DNA of 64,000 bases, from contig NZ_OBEL01000001.1 in NCBI RefSeq assembly GCF_900215605.1, forward strand, positions 1,488,001 through 1,552,000. The letters are read 5' to 3'. Of the stretch, positions 47,843 to 57,421 are shown piece after piece; within the stretch, counting starts at the first letter, position 1; every line of letters starts with the position of its first letter. Position numbers and translations under genes: made by a program. Below the pieces are notes generated by a model. That model was given only the letters and a program-made list of their open reading frames with translations. It was not told the origin of the DNA and did no database searches. Source of the DNA: Cohaesibacter gelatinilyticus. GTDB lineage: Bacteria > Pseudomonadota > Alphaproteobacteria > Rhizobiales > Cohaesibacteraceae.

Positions 47843-48901
47843 ATGGATAACATAGACTTCAAGCGCACATATATATACGGAGAGTCGGCCTTGGGGAATC
47901 TCAAGAAGAACCAGACTCCCGCCTATCCGCGCAATTACGAAATCTGGTATACCTACGCCGCAGGTTTCAATCGTGGTCTGAACAAAGCAATTAATGATAT
48001 CTTGCGTGCCAAGGGCAAGATATCGACCCAGGAACTCGACACCATTTATAACGAACACCTTTCCCCTAGTCGCCTGAGCGACAGAGTGGATGAGGTGGGA
48101 AGCGAGATTTCACGAGAGCTGCGCTCTATTGTCCGTGAAGTTGAGGATTATGTTTCAACTGCATCAAGTTACGGCGACTCTCTCGTAGGGGCATCTCAAG
48201 ATCTGTCAAATACTGAAGATCGTCAGGTCATTCGAGAGATCGTTGCTCAGCTCATTTCTGAGACAAAAGAGGTTGAGTCTCAAAACCGTGCCCTGAGCGA
48301 ACAACTTGCAGCTTCCCAGGAACAAGTATTGGAATTACGAGAAAGTCTGGACACCATCCGTTACGAATCTTTGACGGATGATCTGACCACTCTGGCAAAT
48401 CGCAAGCATTTCGACCGTTCGTTGGAAAATGCTTTGGAAGAAGCCGCCGAATCCGGTGAACCTCTTTGCTTGCTTATGACGGATATCGATCATTTCAAAA
48501 AATTCAACGACACTTTCGGCCATCAAACCGGTGATCAGGTTTTGCGTCTTGTGGCTGTATCCGTAAAGCAGAATGTGAAGGGTCAGGATGTTCCATGCCG
48601 CTATGGTGGCGAGGAATTCGGTGTCATCTTGCCTCGTACCAATCTGCGCCAAGCGGTCGCTGTTGCCGAGAGTATTCGCAAAGCCGTCATGGCAAAAGAG
48701 CTGATAAAACGCTCAACTGGCGAAAACCTGGGTCGTATCACCATCTCGATTGGTGCATCTACTTTTAAACCGGGCGACACTCCGCAAAGCTTGATTGAGC
48801 GTGCAGACCAGTGCCTCTATGCGGCAAAACGCGGTGGTCGCAATATCGTAAAAGCAGAAACCGATCCGGGCATACTGCAAGAAAATAGCGATGTCGCATA
48901 A
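47843..48901 (+). CDS. Diguanylate cyclase (GGDEF domain) with uncharacterised N-terminal domain
   Basis: 352 residues. The C-terminal GGDEF domain makes cyclic di-GMP: MTDIDHFKKFNDTFGHQTGDQVL and the active-site loop GGEEF at 255-259. Five residues before it the inhibitory RxxD site is replaced by KGQD, so product inhibition may be lost. The N-terminal half lacks membrane helices; it has YEIWYTYAAGFNRGLNKAIN, then a coiled-coil-like helix (residues about 140-175) leading into the cyclase. Such N-termini recur in alphaproteobacterial GGDEF proteins. An in-frame GTG lies three codons upstream. Ribosome binding site weak. Confidence 0.9.
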   Translation: MDNIDFKRTYIYGESALGNLKKNQTPAYPRNYEIWYTYAAGFNRGLNKAINDILRAKGKISTQELDTIYNEHLSPSRLSDRVDEVGSEISRELRSIVREVEDYVSTASSYGDSLVGASQDLSNTEDRQVIREIVAQLISETKEVESQNRALSEQLAASQEQVLELRESLDTIRYESLTDDLTTLANRKHFDRSLENALEEAAESGEPLCLLMTDIDHFKKFNDTFGHQTGDQVLRLVAVSVKQNVKGQDVPCRYGGEEFGVILPRTNLRQAVAVAESIRKAVMAKELIKRSTGENLGRITISIGASTFKPGDTPQSLIERADQCLYAAKRGGRNIVKAETDPGILQENSDVA

Positions 48902-48922
48902 GACCTAAGATTAAATCGAAAC

Positions 48923-48950
48923 AAAAAAGCGGCTTTGAAGCCGCTTTTTT
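48923..48950. terminator. Bidirectional terminator between the cyclase and sufA
   Basis: AAAAAAGCGGCTT / AAGCCGCTTTTTT hairpin with T runs on both strands. It ends the cyclase gene (plus) and the suf operon (minus). Confidence 0.92.
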
Positions 48951-48977
48951 ATTAAATGAATTCCTGAACCATCAATG

Positions 48978-49364
48978 TTAGGCATGCTCACGCAGCTTTT
49001 CCAGCGCAGAGGGGTCAACTGGCGTCAGAGACACCGAGTCACCGCAACCACATGCTGAAGATTGGTTGGGATTATTGAAGGTGAAACCAGAGCGAAATTT
49101 GGTGACCTCATAACCCATCTCGGTTCCCAACAGGAACAAGACAGCCTTGGGATCCACATAAACACGGACACCCTTGTCTTCGACCAGATCATCCTTCGGA
49201 TCAGGATCTGTAACTTTATCCAAGACATATTCCATACCCGCACAGCCGCCATTCTTTACGCCGACGCGAATACCTTGCAGAGAATCATCTGATCCATCGA
49301 CAATGCTGCGAATACGTTCCGCTGCTTCATCCGTGATTGACAGAACTTGAAACCGTCCAGTCAT
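48978..49364 (-). CDS. sufA: SufA/IscA-type Fe-S cluster carrier
   Basis: 128 residues. An A-type carrier that receives clusters from the SufBCD scaffold and delivers them to target proteins. The three ligand cysteines are in NGGCAGMEY and the C-terminal SACGCGDSV. The N-terminal MTGRFQVLSITDEAAERI is typical. It is the last gene of the suf operon, 103 bp after sufT, and is closed by the shared terminator at 48923. Distinguishing SufA from ErpA/IscA relies mainly on context. Confidence 0.92.
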   Translation of the reverse strand: MTGRFQVLSITDEAAERIRSIVDGSDDSLQGIRVGVKNGGCAGMEYVLDKVTDPDPKDDLVEDKGVRVYVDPKAVLFLLGTEMGYEVTKFRSGFTFNNPNQSSACGCGDSVSLTPVDPSALEKLREHA

Positions 49365-49467
49365 TTAGCCGTCCTTCCTGATCAATCTCGCTTTGCTCCT
49401 ACACAATTTGTACCGGTCCCTCAACCAATCACAATCACATAGACCAACTGTTATGCATTATATGGGA

Positions 49468-49857
49468 TCAATACCAGTTGATAGCAACCTTTGCTTCTTC
49501 GGACATGCGATCCGGCGTCCATGGTGGATCAAACACCATATTCACTGTCACCAAACCAACTCCATCGACGGAGCTAACAGCATTCTCCACCCAACCCGGC
49601 ATTTCGCCAGCTACCGGGCATCCTGGAGCCGTCAATGTCATATCCACTTCCACATTACGATCATCATCAATATCAACACGATAAATCAGGCCGATCTCGT
49701 AGATATCTGATGGAATTTCTGGATCATAGACAGTCTTCAACGCCGCAATGATATCTTGCGTCAAACGCTCAAGCTCTTCTGGAGCCAGATTGGAGCCAGG
49801 CTCCATAGCGGGCACATTTGGCTCGATCTCTTCCATATTCGAAGTCGTCTCACTCAT
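49468..49857 (-). CDS. sufT: SUF-associated DUF59/MIP18 protein SufT
   Basis: 129 residues. DUF59 core: LKTVYDPEIPSDIYEIGLIY, DMTLTAPGCPVAGEMPGW with the single conserved cysteine, and VNMVFDPPWTPDRM. SufT proteins help mature Fe-S proteins under heavy demand. The N-terminal 25 residues are acidic and probably disordered. It lies between sufS and sufA, the usual place in alphaproteobacterial suf operons. An ATG seven codons later is an alternative start. Confidence 0.92.
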   Translation of the reverse strand: MSETTSNMEEIEPNVPAMEPGSNLAPEELERLTQDIIAALKTVYDPEIPSDIYEIGLIYRVDIDDDRNVEVDMTLTAPGCPVAGEMPGWVENAVSSVDGVGLVTVNMVFDPPWTPDRMSEEAKVAINWY

Positions 49858-49956
49858 GTCATACTCTTTCCAGCCGATCGTGTCTTGCAGTTTACCATAA
49901 ACAGCCCAGACGAAACATGGAGGGCATTTTCAGTAAGCCGTCAGACCCGGTAACGG

Positions 49957-51210
49957 CTATGCAAAAAAATCCTGAGCCTTGATCAAGGCCTCAGCCAAAC
50001 GATCAATTTCTTCCACAGTGTTGTACATACCAAAAGAAGCACGACAGGTAGACGTCACACCGAAGCGCTGCAACAATGGTTGAGCACAATGCGTCCCCGC
50101 ACGAACTGCAACACCAGAACGATCAATAACCATTGAAATATCATGGGCATGAACCCCTTCCATTTCAAAAGAAACAATCGCCCCCTTCTCTTTGGCTTGA
50201 CCCAAAATCCGCAGACTGTTGATCTGACCAAGACGCTCATGGGCATAGGCACGCAGCATTTCCTCATGCTCTGCAATACGATCCCGGCCAATCTTGTTCA
50301 TGTAGTCCAACGCAGCACCCAATCCAATAGCTTGCGCAATTGGTGGCGTTCCAGCCTCAAACTTGTGAGGCGCTGTGCCATAAGTCACACCGTCTACAGT
50401 AACATCCTTGATCATCTCACCACCGCCCATGTAAGGCGGCATGGCATCCAGCAGCTCGTGCTTGCCATAGAGAATACCAATGCCTGAAGGTCCATAGAGT
50501 TTATGGCCAGTCATAACAAAGAAATCGGCATCCAAATCCTGTACATCAATCGGCATATGAACAGCACTCTGGCTGCCATCAATCAGAACCTTGATACCAC
50601 GCTCGTGGGCTTTTTTGATGATTTCCTTCACCGGAACGATAGTGCCAAGCGCATTGGACATCTGAGTGATGGCGATGATCTTGGTACGATCTGTCAGAAG
50701 AGCCTCAAACTCTTCCATCAGAAAATTGCCATCACCATCTACCGGCGCCCATTTGATAACGGCACCAGAACGCTCACGATGATAATTCCAAGGCACTATA
50801 TTGGAATGATGCTCCATGATGGAAAGGATGATCTCATCCCCCTCACCCAACACCATGCCACCATAGGAAGATGCAACCAGATTGATGGCTTCGGTCGAAG
50901 AACGGGTGAAAATGATATTATTTACCGAAGATGCGTTCAGGAAACCGCGAACAGTTTCGCGCGCTGCTTCGAATCGATCCGTTGCTGTATTGGACAGATA
51001 ATGAAGACCGCGATGCACATTGGCATATTCATTGGAATAGCACTCACTGATTGCATCAATCACAGCCTGAGGCTTTTGAGCTGATGCACCATTATCGAGA
51101 TAAACCAAAGGCTTGCCATAAACCTCGCGAGACAGGATCGGAAAATCAGCCCGAATTGCCTCTACGTCATACGGCTCCAGTGACACAACATTTGCAGAAT
51201 ACTCATTCAT
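49957..51210 (-). CDS. sufS: Cysteine desulfurase SufS
   Basis: 417 residues, a PLP-dependent group II desulfurase that frees sulfur from cysteine for cluster assembly. Visible: YLDNGASAQKPQAV near the start, the PLP lysine in FVMTGHKLYGPSGIG, and the persulfide cysteine in VRAGTHCAQPLLQRF. No SufE gene is in the window; alphaproteobacteria usually encode it elsewhere. ATG 51210 has AAGGAAA upstream; an eight-codon extension is open but unlikely. It follows sufD by 67 bp. Confidence 0.96.
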   Translation of the reverse strand: MNEYSANVVSLEPYDVEAIRADFPILSREVYGKPLVYLDNGASAQKPQAVIDAISECYSNEYANVHRGLHYLSNTATDRFEAARETVRGFLNASSVNNIIFTRSSTEAINLVASSYGGMVLGEGDEIILSIMEHHSNIVPWNYHRERSGAVIKWAPVDGDGNFLMEEFEALLTDRTKIIAITQMSNALGTIVPVKEIIKKAHERGIKVLIDGSQSAVHMPIDVQDLDADFFVMTGHKLYGPSGIGILYGKHELLDAMPPYMGGGEMIKDVTVDGVTYGTAPHKFEAGTPPIAQAIGLGAALDYMNKIGRDRIAEHEEMLRAYAHERLGQINSLRILGQAKEKGAIVSFEMEGVHAHDISMVIDRSGVAVRAGTHCAQPLLQRFGVTSTCRASFGMYNTVEEIDRLAEALIKAQDFFA

Positions 51211-51277
51211 AATGCCATTTCCTTGCCCCACCACTTCAAGGGACTGTCCAAAGCCAGCCCCTTCAAAGCAATGACAA

Positions 51278-52582
51278 TTAGTGGTCCAGCCCCAACCAGT
51301 CGGCGATAAAACCTTCCAGCGCTTCCACTACACTCTCATTTGATACATGCTCGACAGCTTCCGCCAGGAAGGCCAAGACCAACATTTTCTTGGCCTGATC
51401 CAGAGGAATGCCACGGGCACGCAAATAGAAGAGCAGATCTTCATCCAGCTCACCGCATGTCGCACCATGGGCGCACTGCACATCATCAGCAAAGATTTCC
51501 AACTCTGGCTTGTTGAAGAAGGCAGCATCTTCGCTGAGCAGCAAAGCCTGGCTCATCATCTGACCGTCGGTCTTCTGCGCTGGTTGACGCACAAAGATCT
51601 TGCCCTGGAAAACACCCTGCGCCTTGTCATCCATCACAGTGCGATACTGTTCCTTGGAATTACAGTTTGGCACAGCATGATCCACGAGTAATGTCTGATC
51701 ACTATGCTGATCACGACCAATGATGGTCGCACCAAACAGCTCCGCATCACTATATTCACCTGTGAACTTCACAAAGGCAGTGTTGCGTGTGAACTGACCA
51801 CCAGTGGACATGGTGAAATGCTCAAAATGAGATTTTTCACCCAGAACGACAGTGGTCGATCCAAGATGAAGTGCATTCTTGCCTTCCGACAACAGACGGG
51901 AGACAGAAAGGCTTGCACCATCAGCAATGCGGAAATCAATCGCTTCATTGACCTGATAGGCATTTTCGTCGCCAACAAAGGTCTCGAGAATAAACGCTTT
52001 GGCACCCTTGCCAACACTTACACGATTGCGGGTGGTCGCCATTCCGCCACCAATCATCAGAGACAGGATCTCGATTGGACGCTCGACTTCGACACCATCC
52101 GCCACATCAATGATGACACCATCTTGCAACAAAGCGGTATTGAGGTTCAATGCATGGTCATTGGCAGCAATTTCCGGATCATCCAGAACGAAGGTGCCCT
52201 CTTCCAGTGCCTTGGCGACTGGGATGATGCTTACCTTGCCTTCCAGTGCATCCATGGAAGACAGATCTGCCCGAAACACACCATTGACCAGGACAAGACG
52301 ATCACACTCAATACCACGAAGGCGTGGTACAACAGCCATCTGCTTGGCTACATCGTCTGCGCTGACATCACCTGCCAGAGACAGATCTGCAGGCATAACC
52401 CGTTTCAGATCGGAATATTTCCATTCTTCAACACGTCGATTTGGCAGACCATCCTGACGAAACCTGGCAACGGCATCAGCACGGCGGGAGGAAAACCCCT
52501 TACCCGGCAGCTTGGCCTGTGCCCCATCCAGAAGCGCTCCGAGCGCCTCCTCGGAAGGGGTCTTTACGATAGTCAAAGTCAT
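51278..52582 (-). CDS. sufD: Fe-S cluster assembly protein SufD
   Basis: 434 residues, a partner of SufB in the SufBC2D scaffold and important for iron entry. The N-terminal helical region has NRRVEEWKYSDLKRVMP; the beta-helix core holds the usual SNSKEQYRT-like segment (here NCNSKEQYRTVMDDKAQGVF); and the C-terminus contains CAHGATCGELDEDLLFYLRARG with the conserved histidine. Its stop is 23 bp before... the next gene on the minus strand is sufS, and sufC precedes it by 23 bp. Confidence 0.96.
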   Translation of the reverse strand: MTLTIVKTPSEEALGALLDGAQAKLPGKGFSSRRADAVARFRQDGLPNRRVEEWKYSDLKRVMPADLSLAGDVSADDVAKQMAVVPRLRGIECDRLVLVNGVFRADLSSMDALEGKVSIIPVAKALEEGTFVLDDPEIAANDHALNLNTALLQDGVIIDVADGVEVERPIEILSLMIGGGMATTRNRVSVGKGAKAFILETFVGDENAYQVNEAIDFRIADGASLSVSRLLSEGKNALHLGSTTVVLGEKSHFEHFTMSTGGQFTRNTAFVKFTGEYSDAELFGATIIGRDQHSDQTLLVDHAVPNCNSKEQYRTVMDDKAQGVFQGKIFVRQPAQKTDGQMMSQALLLSEDAAFFNKPELEIFADDVQCAHGATCGELDEDLLFYLRARGIPLDQAKKMLVLAFLAEAVEHVSNESVVEALEGFIADWLGLDH

Positions 52583-52605
52583 CGCAAAATGCTCCCTTCC
52601 CGGCC

Positions 52606-53358
52606 CTAAGCCGCAGCTCCACTGGTATATTCAGCATAGCCTTTTTCTTCCAGCTCAAGCGCCAGATCCTTGCCACCGGTTTTCACAATCTTGCCCTGAG
52701 ACATCACATGCACCATGTCGGGCACAATATAGTCCAGAAGACGCTGATAGTGAGTGATGATCAGCATGGAGCGCTCTTCTGAGCGAAGCGCGTTCACGCC
52801 TTCGGACACGATGCGCAGAGCATCGATATCCAGACCTGAATCAGTCTCATCGAGCACGCAGAATTTGGGCTCAAGCAGTGCCATCTGCAGGATCTCATTA
52901 CGCTTTTTCTCACCACCGGAGAAGCCCACATTCAGCGGGCGACGCAACATTTCCTGAGAAACATTGAGCTTGGCAGACAATTCCTTCACACGCTTCATGA
53001 AATCCGGAGTTTTCATTTCCGGCTCACCGCGGGTCTGACGCTGAGCATTTAGAGCGGTTTTCAGGAATGTCATGTTGGCAACACCTGGAATTTCGATCGG
53101 ATATTGCATAGCCAGAAACAGGCCAACAGCAGCACGCTCTTCCGGATCCATTTCCAGAACATTCTCACCGAAGAAAAGCACTTCGCCTTCGGTGATCTCA
53201 TAGTCATCCTTACCAGCCAGAACGTATGACAGGGTGGATTTACCAGAGCCGTTTGGACCCATGATGGCGTGAATTTCACCAGCATTGATGGTGAGGTTGA
53301 TGCCACGCAGGATTTTGTTACCATCCACTTCAGCATGAAGATTTTTGATTTCGAGCAT
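52606..53358 (-). CDS. sufC: Fe-S cluster assembly ATPase SufC
   Basis: 250 residues, a soluble ABC ATPase that drives shape changes of the SufBCD scaffold. Walker A MGPNGSGKSTLSY, the family-specific signature VGFSGGEKKRNEILQM and Walker B CVLDETDSGLDIDAL are all clear. It lies 73 bp after sufB and 23 bp before sufD. Confidence 0.97.
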   Translation of the reverse strand: MLEIKNLHAEVDGNKILRGINLTINAGEIHAIMGPNGSGKSTLSYVLAGKDDYEITEGEVLFFGENVLEMDPEERAAVGLFLAMQYPIEIPGVANMTFLKTALNAQRQTRGEPEMKTPDFMKRVKELSAKLNVSQEMLRRPLNVGFSGGEKKRNEILQMALLEPKFCVLDETDSGLDIDALRIVSEGVNALRSEERSMLIITHYQRLLDYIVPDMVHVMSQGKIVKTGGKDLALELEEKGYAEYTSGAAA

Positions 53359-53431
53359 TGTAGTCTGTCCTTGTCAGCGCAGCTGTTTCAAGCGCGCCTA
53401 AGATAATATTTCCAAGAATGTTCAGCCTGTA

Positions 53432-54916
53432 TCAGCCAACACTTCCTTCAAGCGAGATATTGATCAGCTTCTGAGCTTCAACTGCAAATTCCATTGGCAA
53501 TTGCTGGATCACATCCTTCACAAAGCCATTGACGATAAGCGCCACGGCTTCTTCTTCGCCAATACCGCGTGCACGGCAATAGAACATCTGATCATCAGAG
53601 ATCTTGGAGGTTGTCGCCTCATGCTCGAACACCGCAGAAGCATTCTTGCTCTCGATATATGGAATGGTATGAGCACCACACTGATCACCGATCAACAAGC
53701 TATCGCATTGGGTGAAGTTACGAGCGTTCGAGGCTTTCTTATGTGCTGATACCAGACCACGATAAGTATTCTCGGAGCGACCTGCGGAGATACCCTTGGA
53801 GATGATACGGCTGGAGGTATTCTTGCCCAGATGGAACATCTTGGTGCCACTATCAATCTGCTGACGACCGTTGGAAATCGCAATGGAGTAGAATTCTCCG
53901 ACGCTATTCTCACCGCGCAGAATACAGCTTGGATATTTCCAGGTAATGGCAGAACCAGTCTCAACCTGCGTCCAGGAAATTTTGGCATTTTTCTCACGGC
54001 AATCGCCACGCTTGGTCACGAAATTATAAATTCCGCCCTTGCCTTCGCTATCACCCGGATACCAGTTCTGGACGGTTGAGTATTTGATCTCGGCGTCTTC
54101 CAGAGCCACCAGCTCAACCACGGCCGCATGCAGCTGATTTTCATCACGCTGCGGCGCGGTGCAACCTTCCAGATAGGACACATAAGAGCCCTTGTCTGCA
54201 ATGATCAGCGTGCGCTCGAACTGACCCGTATTCTGTTCATTGATACGGAAATAGGTCGACAATTCCATTGGGCAACGAACGCCTTCGGGAATGTAAACGA
54301 ATGAGCCATCAGTGAAGACCGCACTGTTCAGTGTCGCATAGAAATTATCTGTTACAGGTACAACGGAACCAAGATATTTTTGTACCAGTTCAGGATATTC
54401 TTTGACCGCTTCCGAAATCGGGCAGAAGATGACCCCAGCTTTCTTCAACTCTTCCTTGAAGGTGGTAGCAACGGAAACGGAATCGAACACCGCATCGACT
54501 GCTACCTTGGTATGAACGCGGTTTTCTTCGGAAACGCCAGCCAGAATCTCCTGCTCTTGAAGCGGAATACCCAGCTTCTCATAGGTACGTAGAAGCTCCG
54601 GATCCACTTCATCCAAGCTCTTCAAGCCTTCGGTATTTTTAGGAGCTGCATAATAATACAAATCCTGGAAATCGATCTTCGGGTAATTTACTCGCGCCCA
54701 GCTTGGCTCTTCCATGGTCTGCCAGCGCTTATAGGCATCAAGCCGCCAATCCAGCATCCATTGTGGTTCATCTTTTTTGGCAGAGATAAACCGAATGATA
54801 TCTTCATTCAGGCCCTTCGGAGCCTTTTCTGTTTCAATATCGGTAACAAAGCCATATTTGTACTGGTCAACGTCGATCTCGCGTACTTGATCGACCGTTT
54901 CCTTAACAGCAGCCAT
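53432..54916 (-). CDS. sufB: Fe-S cluster assembly scaffold SufB
   Basis: 494 residues, the main scaffold protein on which clusters form. Family stretches: [60 protein letters not shown] and [20 protein letters not shown]. The cysteine in [17 protein letters not shown] and the later [17 protein letters not shown] are characteristic. A 261-bp gap separates it from the upstream desulfurase gene, so sufBCDS-T-A may have a second promoter that I could not define. Confidence 0.97.
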   Translation of the reverse strand: MAAVKETVDQVREIDVDQYKYGFVTDIETEKAPKGLNEDIIRFISAKKDEPQWMLDWRLDAYKRWQTMEEPSWARVNYPKIDFQDLYYYAAPKNTEGLKSLDEVDPELLRTYEKLGIPLQEQEILAGVSEENRVHTKVAVDAVFDSVSVATTFKEELKKAGVIFCPISEAVKEYPELVQKYLGSVVPVTDNFYATLNSAVFTDGSFVYIPEGVRCPMELSTYFRINEQNTGQFERTLIIADKGSYVSYLEGCTAPQRDENQLHAAVVELVALEDAEIKYSTVQNWYPGDSEGKGGIYNFVTKRGDCREKNAKISWTQVETGSAITWKYPSCILRGENSVGEFYSIAISNGRQQIDSGTKMFHLGKNTSSRIISKGISAGRSENTYRGLVSAHKKASNARNFTQCDSLLIGDQCGAHTIPYIESKNASAVFEHEATTSKISDDQMFYCRARGIGEEEAVALIVNGFVKDVIQQLPMEFAVEAQKLINISLEGSVG

Positions 54917-55177
54917 CTGCTACTCCATCCTAAGCGGTTTCAAAGACCGCCGGTCCATTGAACTGCCTTATCACGGTCTGGCAATTTAATCATTACCAGT
55001 TGACTGAAACCGTCCCGAAATGCCTGATTGCAGAGATTAAAGCATTCCGTTTCAATCAAATGTCGCCAGCAAACCTTACTTGCAATTGCGACACACCCTT
55101 TATTTCATCACTCTGTTGGTCCGCCAAAGTGACGCATAACTGATTTTGAGCATCATATAGGAGGCCGGGGGGCCCTT

Positions 55178-56389
55178 TCACAATGCCAAACTCAGCTTTT
55201 TTGAGTGTTTGGCACAAATTTTCGCCAAGACACTCAATAATTTTTCGACGTCCTCCGTCGTGCTTGCCCAGCCCAGACTGACGCGAACAGCAGCACCAGC
55301 CAAAACAGCATCAACTCCCATGGCGATCAGCACATGAGAGGCTGAAATCTTGCCCGAAGAACAGGCAGAACCAGAACTCACCGCAACACCGGCCAGATCC
55401 AGCTGAATCAACATAGTTTCAGCCCGCATGCCAGGGATGGCGAACTGACTGCAATTATCTATACGGGCAGCTCCTTCACCAAAGATCACAACATCCGGTA
55501 CCAAGTCCCGCAAACCGGCCTCGAAGCGATCTCGCAGACCACGCAGGCGCGCCATCTCGCTGTCGTTACTCGTATCTTGCGCCTGTTCGAACGCCAACTC
55601 GGCAGCAATTCCGAAGCCCACAATGGCCTGAACATCTTCTGTTCCAGCCCGATTGCGATTTTCCTGCGGCCCACCGGTAATCAGCTGCTCTGGTTCCAGT
55701 CCTTCACGCGCCATCACCAGCGCCCCGATCCCTTTTGGGCCACCAAGTTTGTGCGAAGATAGCGACATCGATGTGCATCCCACCTGACCAATATCAAGTG
55801 GAATGCGACCAGCTGCCTGAACAGCATCAATATGGCAATAAGCGTCGAACTCTTTTGCCAGCTTCGCAATCTCTTCAATCGGCTGTATCACACCGGTTTC
55901 GCTATTCACTGCCATAATTGCAACCATGGCGACGCCGTGACTACCATCATGCTGTTCGAGCAGGCCACGCAGCTCCACAAGATCCACAACACCATTTTCG
56001 TCAACAGGAATTGAGGTCATTTGGCTTTCAGCAAAGCGTCCACCGGCCAAAACAGATGGATGCTCAACCGCACTGTAATAAAGATGAGAAGCCGATTTTG
56101 TCTCGTAATCCCATTTCATATTTGGGGTCAGGGCCTGCATGTTGGCCTCTGTCGCGCCAGACATAAAAATTACACAACCAGAATCACCATTCACAAGTTG
56201 CGCAACTTGCGACCGTGCTCGTTCGATCGCCGCGCGCGCCTTGCGTCCTTCCGCGTGAATAGACGAAGCATTACCGACTAGATCCATGGCCTGTATCACC
56301 GCCTCTCGCACTTGGGGACGTAACGGCGCAGTAGCGTTATAATCGAGATAATGTCTCACTCTATCACTCGCTTTGTTCACACCTGACAA
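55178..56389 (-). CDS. IscS/NifS-type cysteine desulfurase
   Basis: About 400 residues, a group I PLP desulfurase: YLDYNATAPLRPQVREAV, the PLP lysine in SLSSHKLGGPKGIGAL, and the mobile cysteine loop SSGSACSSGKISASHVL. It supplies sulfur for Fe-S clusters and possibly tRNA thiolation. No ATG suits the family; the start is TTG 56389 (AAGGG 4 nt upstream) or GTG 56380. It is the first gene after the Irr-like palindrome, upstream of sufB, so the operon has both desulfurase types. A GC-rich hairpin near 55165 could partly separate it from sufB. Confidence 0.93.
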   Translation of the reverse strand: MSGVNKASDRVRHYLDYNATAPLRPQVREAVIQAMDLVGNASSIHAEGRKARAAIERARSQVAQLVNGDSGCVIFMSGATEANMQALTPNMKWDYETKSASHLYYSAVEHPSVLAGGRFAESQMTSIPVDENGVVDLVELRGLLEQHDGSHGVAMVAIMAVNSETGVIQPIEEIAKLAKEFDAYCHIDAVQAAGRIPLDIGQVGCTSMSLSSHKLGGPKGIGALVMAREGLEPEQLITGGPQENRNRAGTEDVQAIVGFGIAAELAFEQAQDTSNDSEMARLRGLRDRFEAGLRDLVPDVVIFGEGAARIDNCSQFAIPGMRAETMLIQLDLAGVAVSSGSACSSGKISASHVLIAMGVDAVLAGAAVRVSLGWASTTEDVEKLLSVLAKICAKHSKKLSLAL

Positions 56390-56527
56390 CCAGCCCTTGA
56401 TCTGCCTTCTTAACCAATGAACAAGGGCATATGCGATTTATTGACGGTAAATATCCCAAAAGACTTGAAATTTCCCCATTTCTTTATGCTATGAAAGAAA
56501 CTGAGAAATAGATCTTGCCAGTTCCAA

Positions 56528-56544
56528 TTTGGAATAATTCTAAA
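56528..56544. promoter_or_regulatory. ICE box (Irr-type iron operator)
   Basis: TTTGGAA-TAA-TTCTAAA matches the rhizobial iron-control element TTTAGAA-N3-TTCTAAA at 13 of 14 positions. The symmetry extends to 10-bp arms (56525-56547) with one mismatch. It overlaps the predicted start point of the suf promoter at 56548-56576 and is about 135 bp from the divergent hydrolase gene. Irr represses iron-consuming functions when iron is scarce, which fits Fe-S assembly. Confidence 0.7.
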
Positions 56545-56547
56545 TTG

Positions 56548-56576
56548 AAGCTAGTGAACTTGTCTTTTTGAGTCAA
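56548..56576 (-). promoter_or_regulatory. Candidate promoter of the suf operon
   Basis: On the minus strand TTGACT, 17 bp, TAGCTT. The -35 matches at five of six positions; the -10 is weak. The predicted start falls inside the ICE box, as expected for a repressible promoter. The leader to the first start codon would be about 150 nt. Confidence 0.5.
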
Positions 56577-56678
56577 GTTAAACACAGCCTGATATACCCA
56601 AAATTACGTATTTGGGCATTATTGGTCGGGCAAGATCATGATTAAGACAATCGTATTCAGGAGAGGATCGGGCACCCT

Positions 56679-57383
56679 ATGCCAGAGGTGATCTTCAACG
56701 GCCCTGCGGGGCGCTTGGAAGGCCGGCTACATCCGTCCAAAAACCGCAAAGCTCCCATTGCACTCATTTTGCATCCTCATCCACGCTTCGGCGGGACGAT
56801 GAACAATGAGATCATCTATCATCTTTACTACATGTTTGCGCGTCGTGGCTTCACTGTTCTGCGCTTCAACTTCCGTGGTGTTGGTCGCTCTCAAGGTCAG
56901 TTCGACCATGGTGTAGGCGAGTTATCAGATGCTGCAGCGGCCTTGGATTGGGTTCAGACCTTCCATTCAGAAGCCCCAGGCGTTTGGATTGCCGGCTTCT
57001 CCTTCGGCGCCTGGATCGGCATGCAGCTCTTGATGCGTCGTCCAGAGGTGGAAGGTTTCATTTCCATTGCCCCACCGGCAAACCTCTATGATTTCTCCTT
57101 CCTGGCTCCGTGCCCATCTTCAGGGCTCATCACCCATGGTGGAATGGACAAGGTTGTACCTCACAAGGATGTTCAGGCACTTGTGGACAAGCTGAAAACT
57201 CAAAAAGGCATCGTGATTGATCAGGAAATCATTCCGGGTGCCAACCACTTCTTCAAGGAAGAAACGGATCAGCTCATCAATGTCTGCGCCAACTATCTGG
57301 ATCAACGCATCGGCTTTGATTCGTCCCAGCTATTGGACGTCACCGACAGTGATGACAAAAGCGAAGACGCTATCCAGCTATAA
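56679..57383 (+). CDS. Alpha/beta hydrolase (COG2945-like)
   Basis: 234 residues, no signal peptide. ALILHPHPRFGGTMNNEI holds the oxyanion-hole region, FNFRGVGRSQGQFDHGVGE follows, and the nucleophile elbow is IAGFSFGAWIGMQLL with Ser at its centre. The acid is probably in THGGMDKVVPH and the histidine in IIPGANHFFKEETDQL. Substrate unknown. AGGAGAGG is upstream of the ATG. It is divergent from the suf operon and often keeps this place in related genomes, as far as I recall; a functional link is unproven. Confidence 0.88.
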   Translation: MPEVIFNGPAGRLEGRLHPSKNRKAPIALILHPHPRFGGTMNNEIIYHLYYMFARRGFTVLRFNFRGVGRSQGQFDHGVGELSDAAAALDWVQTFHSEAPGVWIAGFSFGAWIGMQLLMRRPEVEGFISIAPPANLYDFSFLAPCPSSGLITHGGMDKVVPHKDVQALVDKLKTQKGIVIDQEIIPGANHFFKEETDQLINVCANYLDQRIGFDSSQLLDVTDSDDKSEDAIQL

Positions 57384-57395
57384 ACACCATTTACA

Positions 57396-57421
57396 GGCCG
57401 CCCATCTGGGCGGCCTTTTTT
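57396..57421 (+). terminator. Terminator of the alpha/beta hydrolase gene
   Basis: GGCCGCCC-ATCT-GGGCGGCC followed by TTTTTT: a perfect 8-bp GC stem with a 4-nt loop, 12 bp past the stop. Confidence 0.95.
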
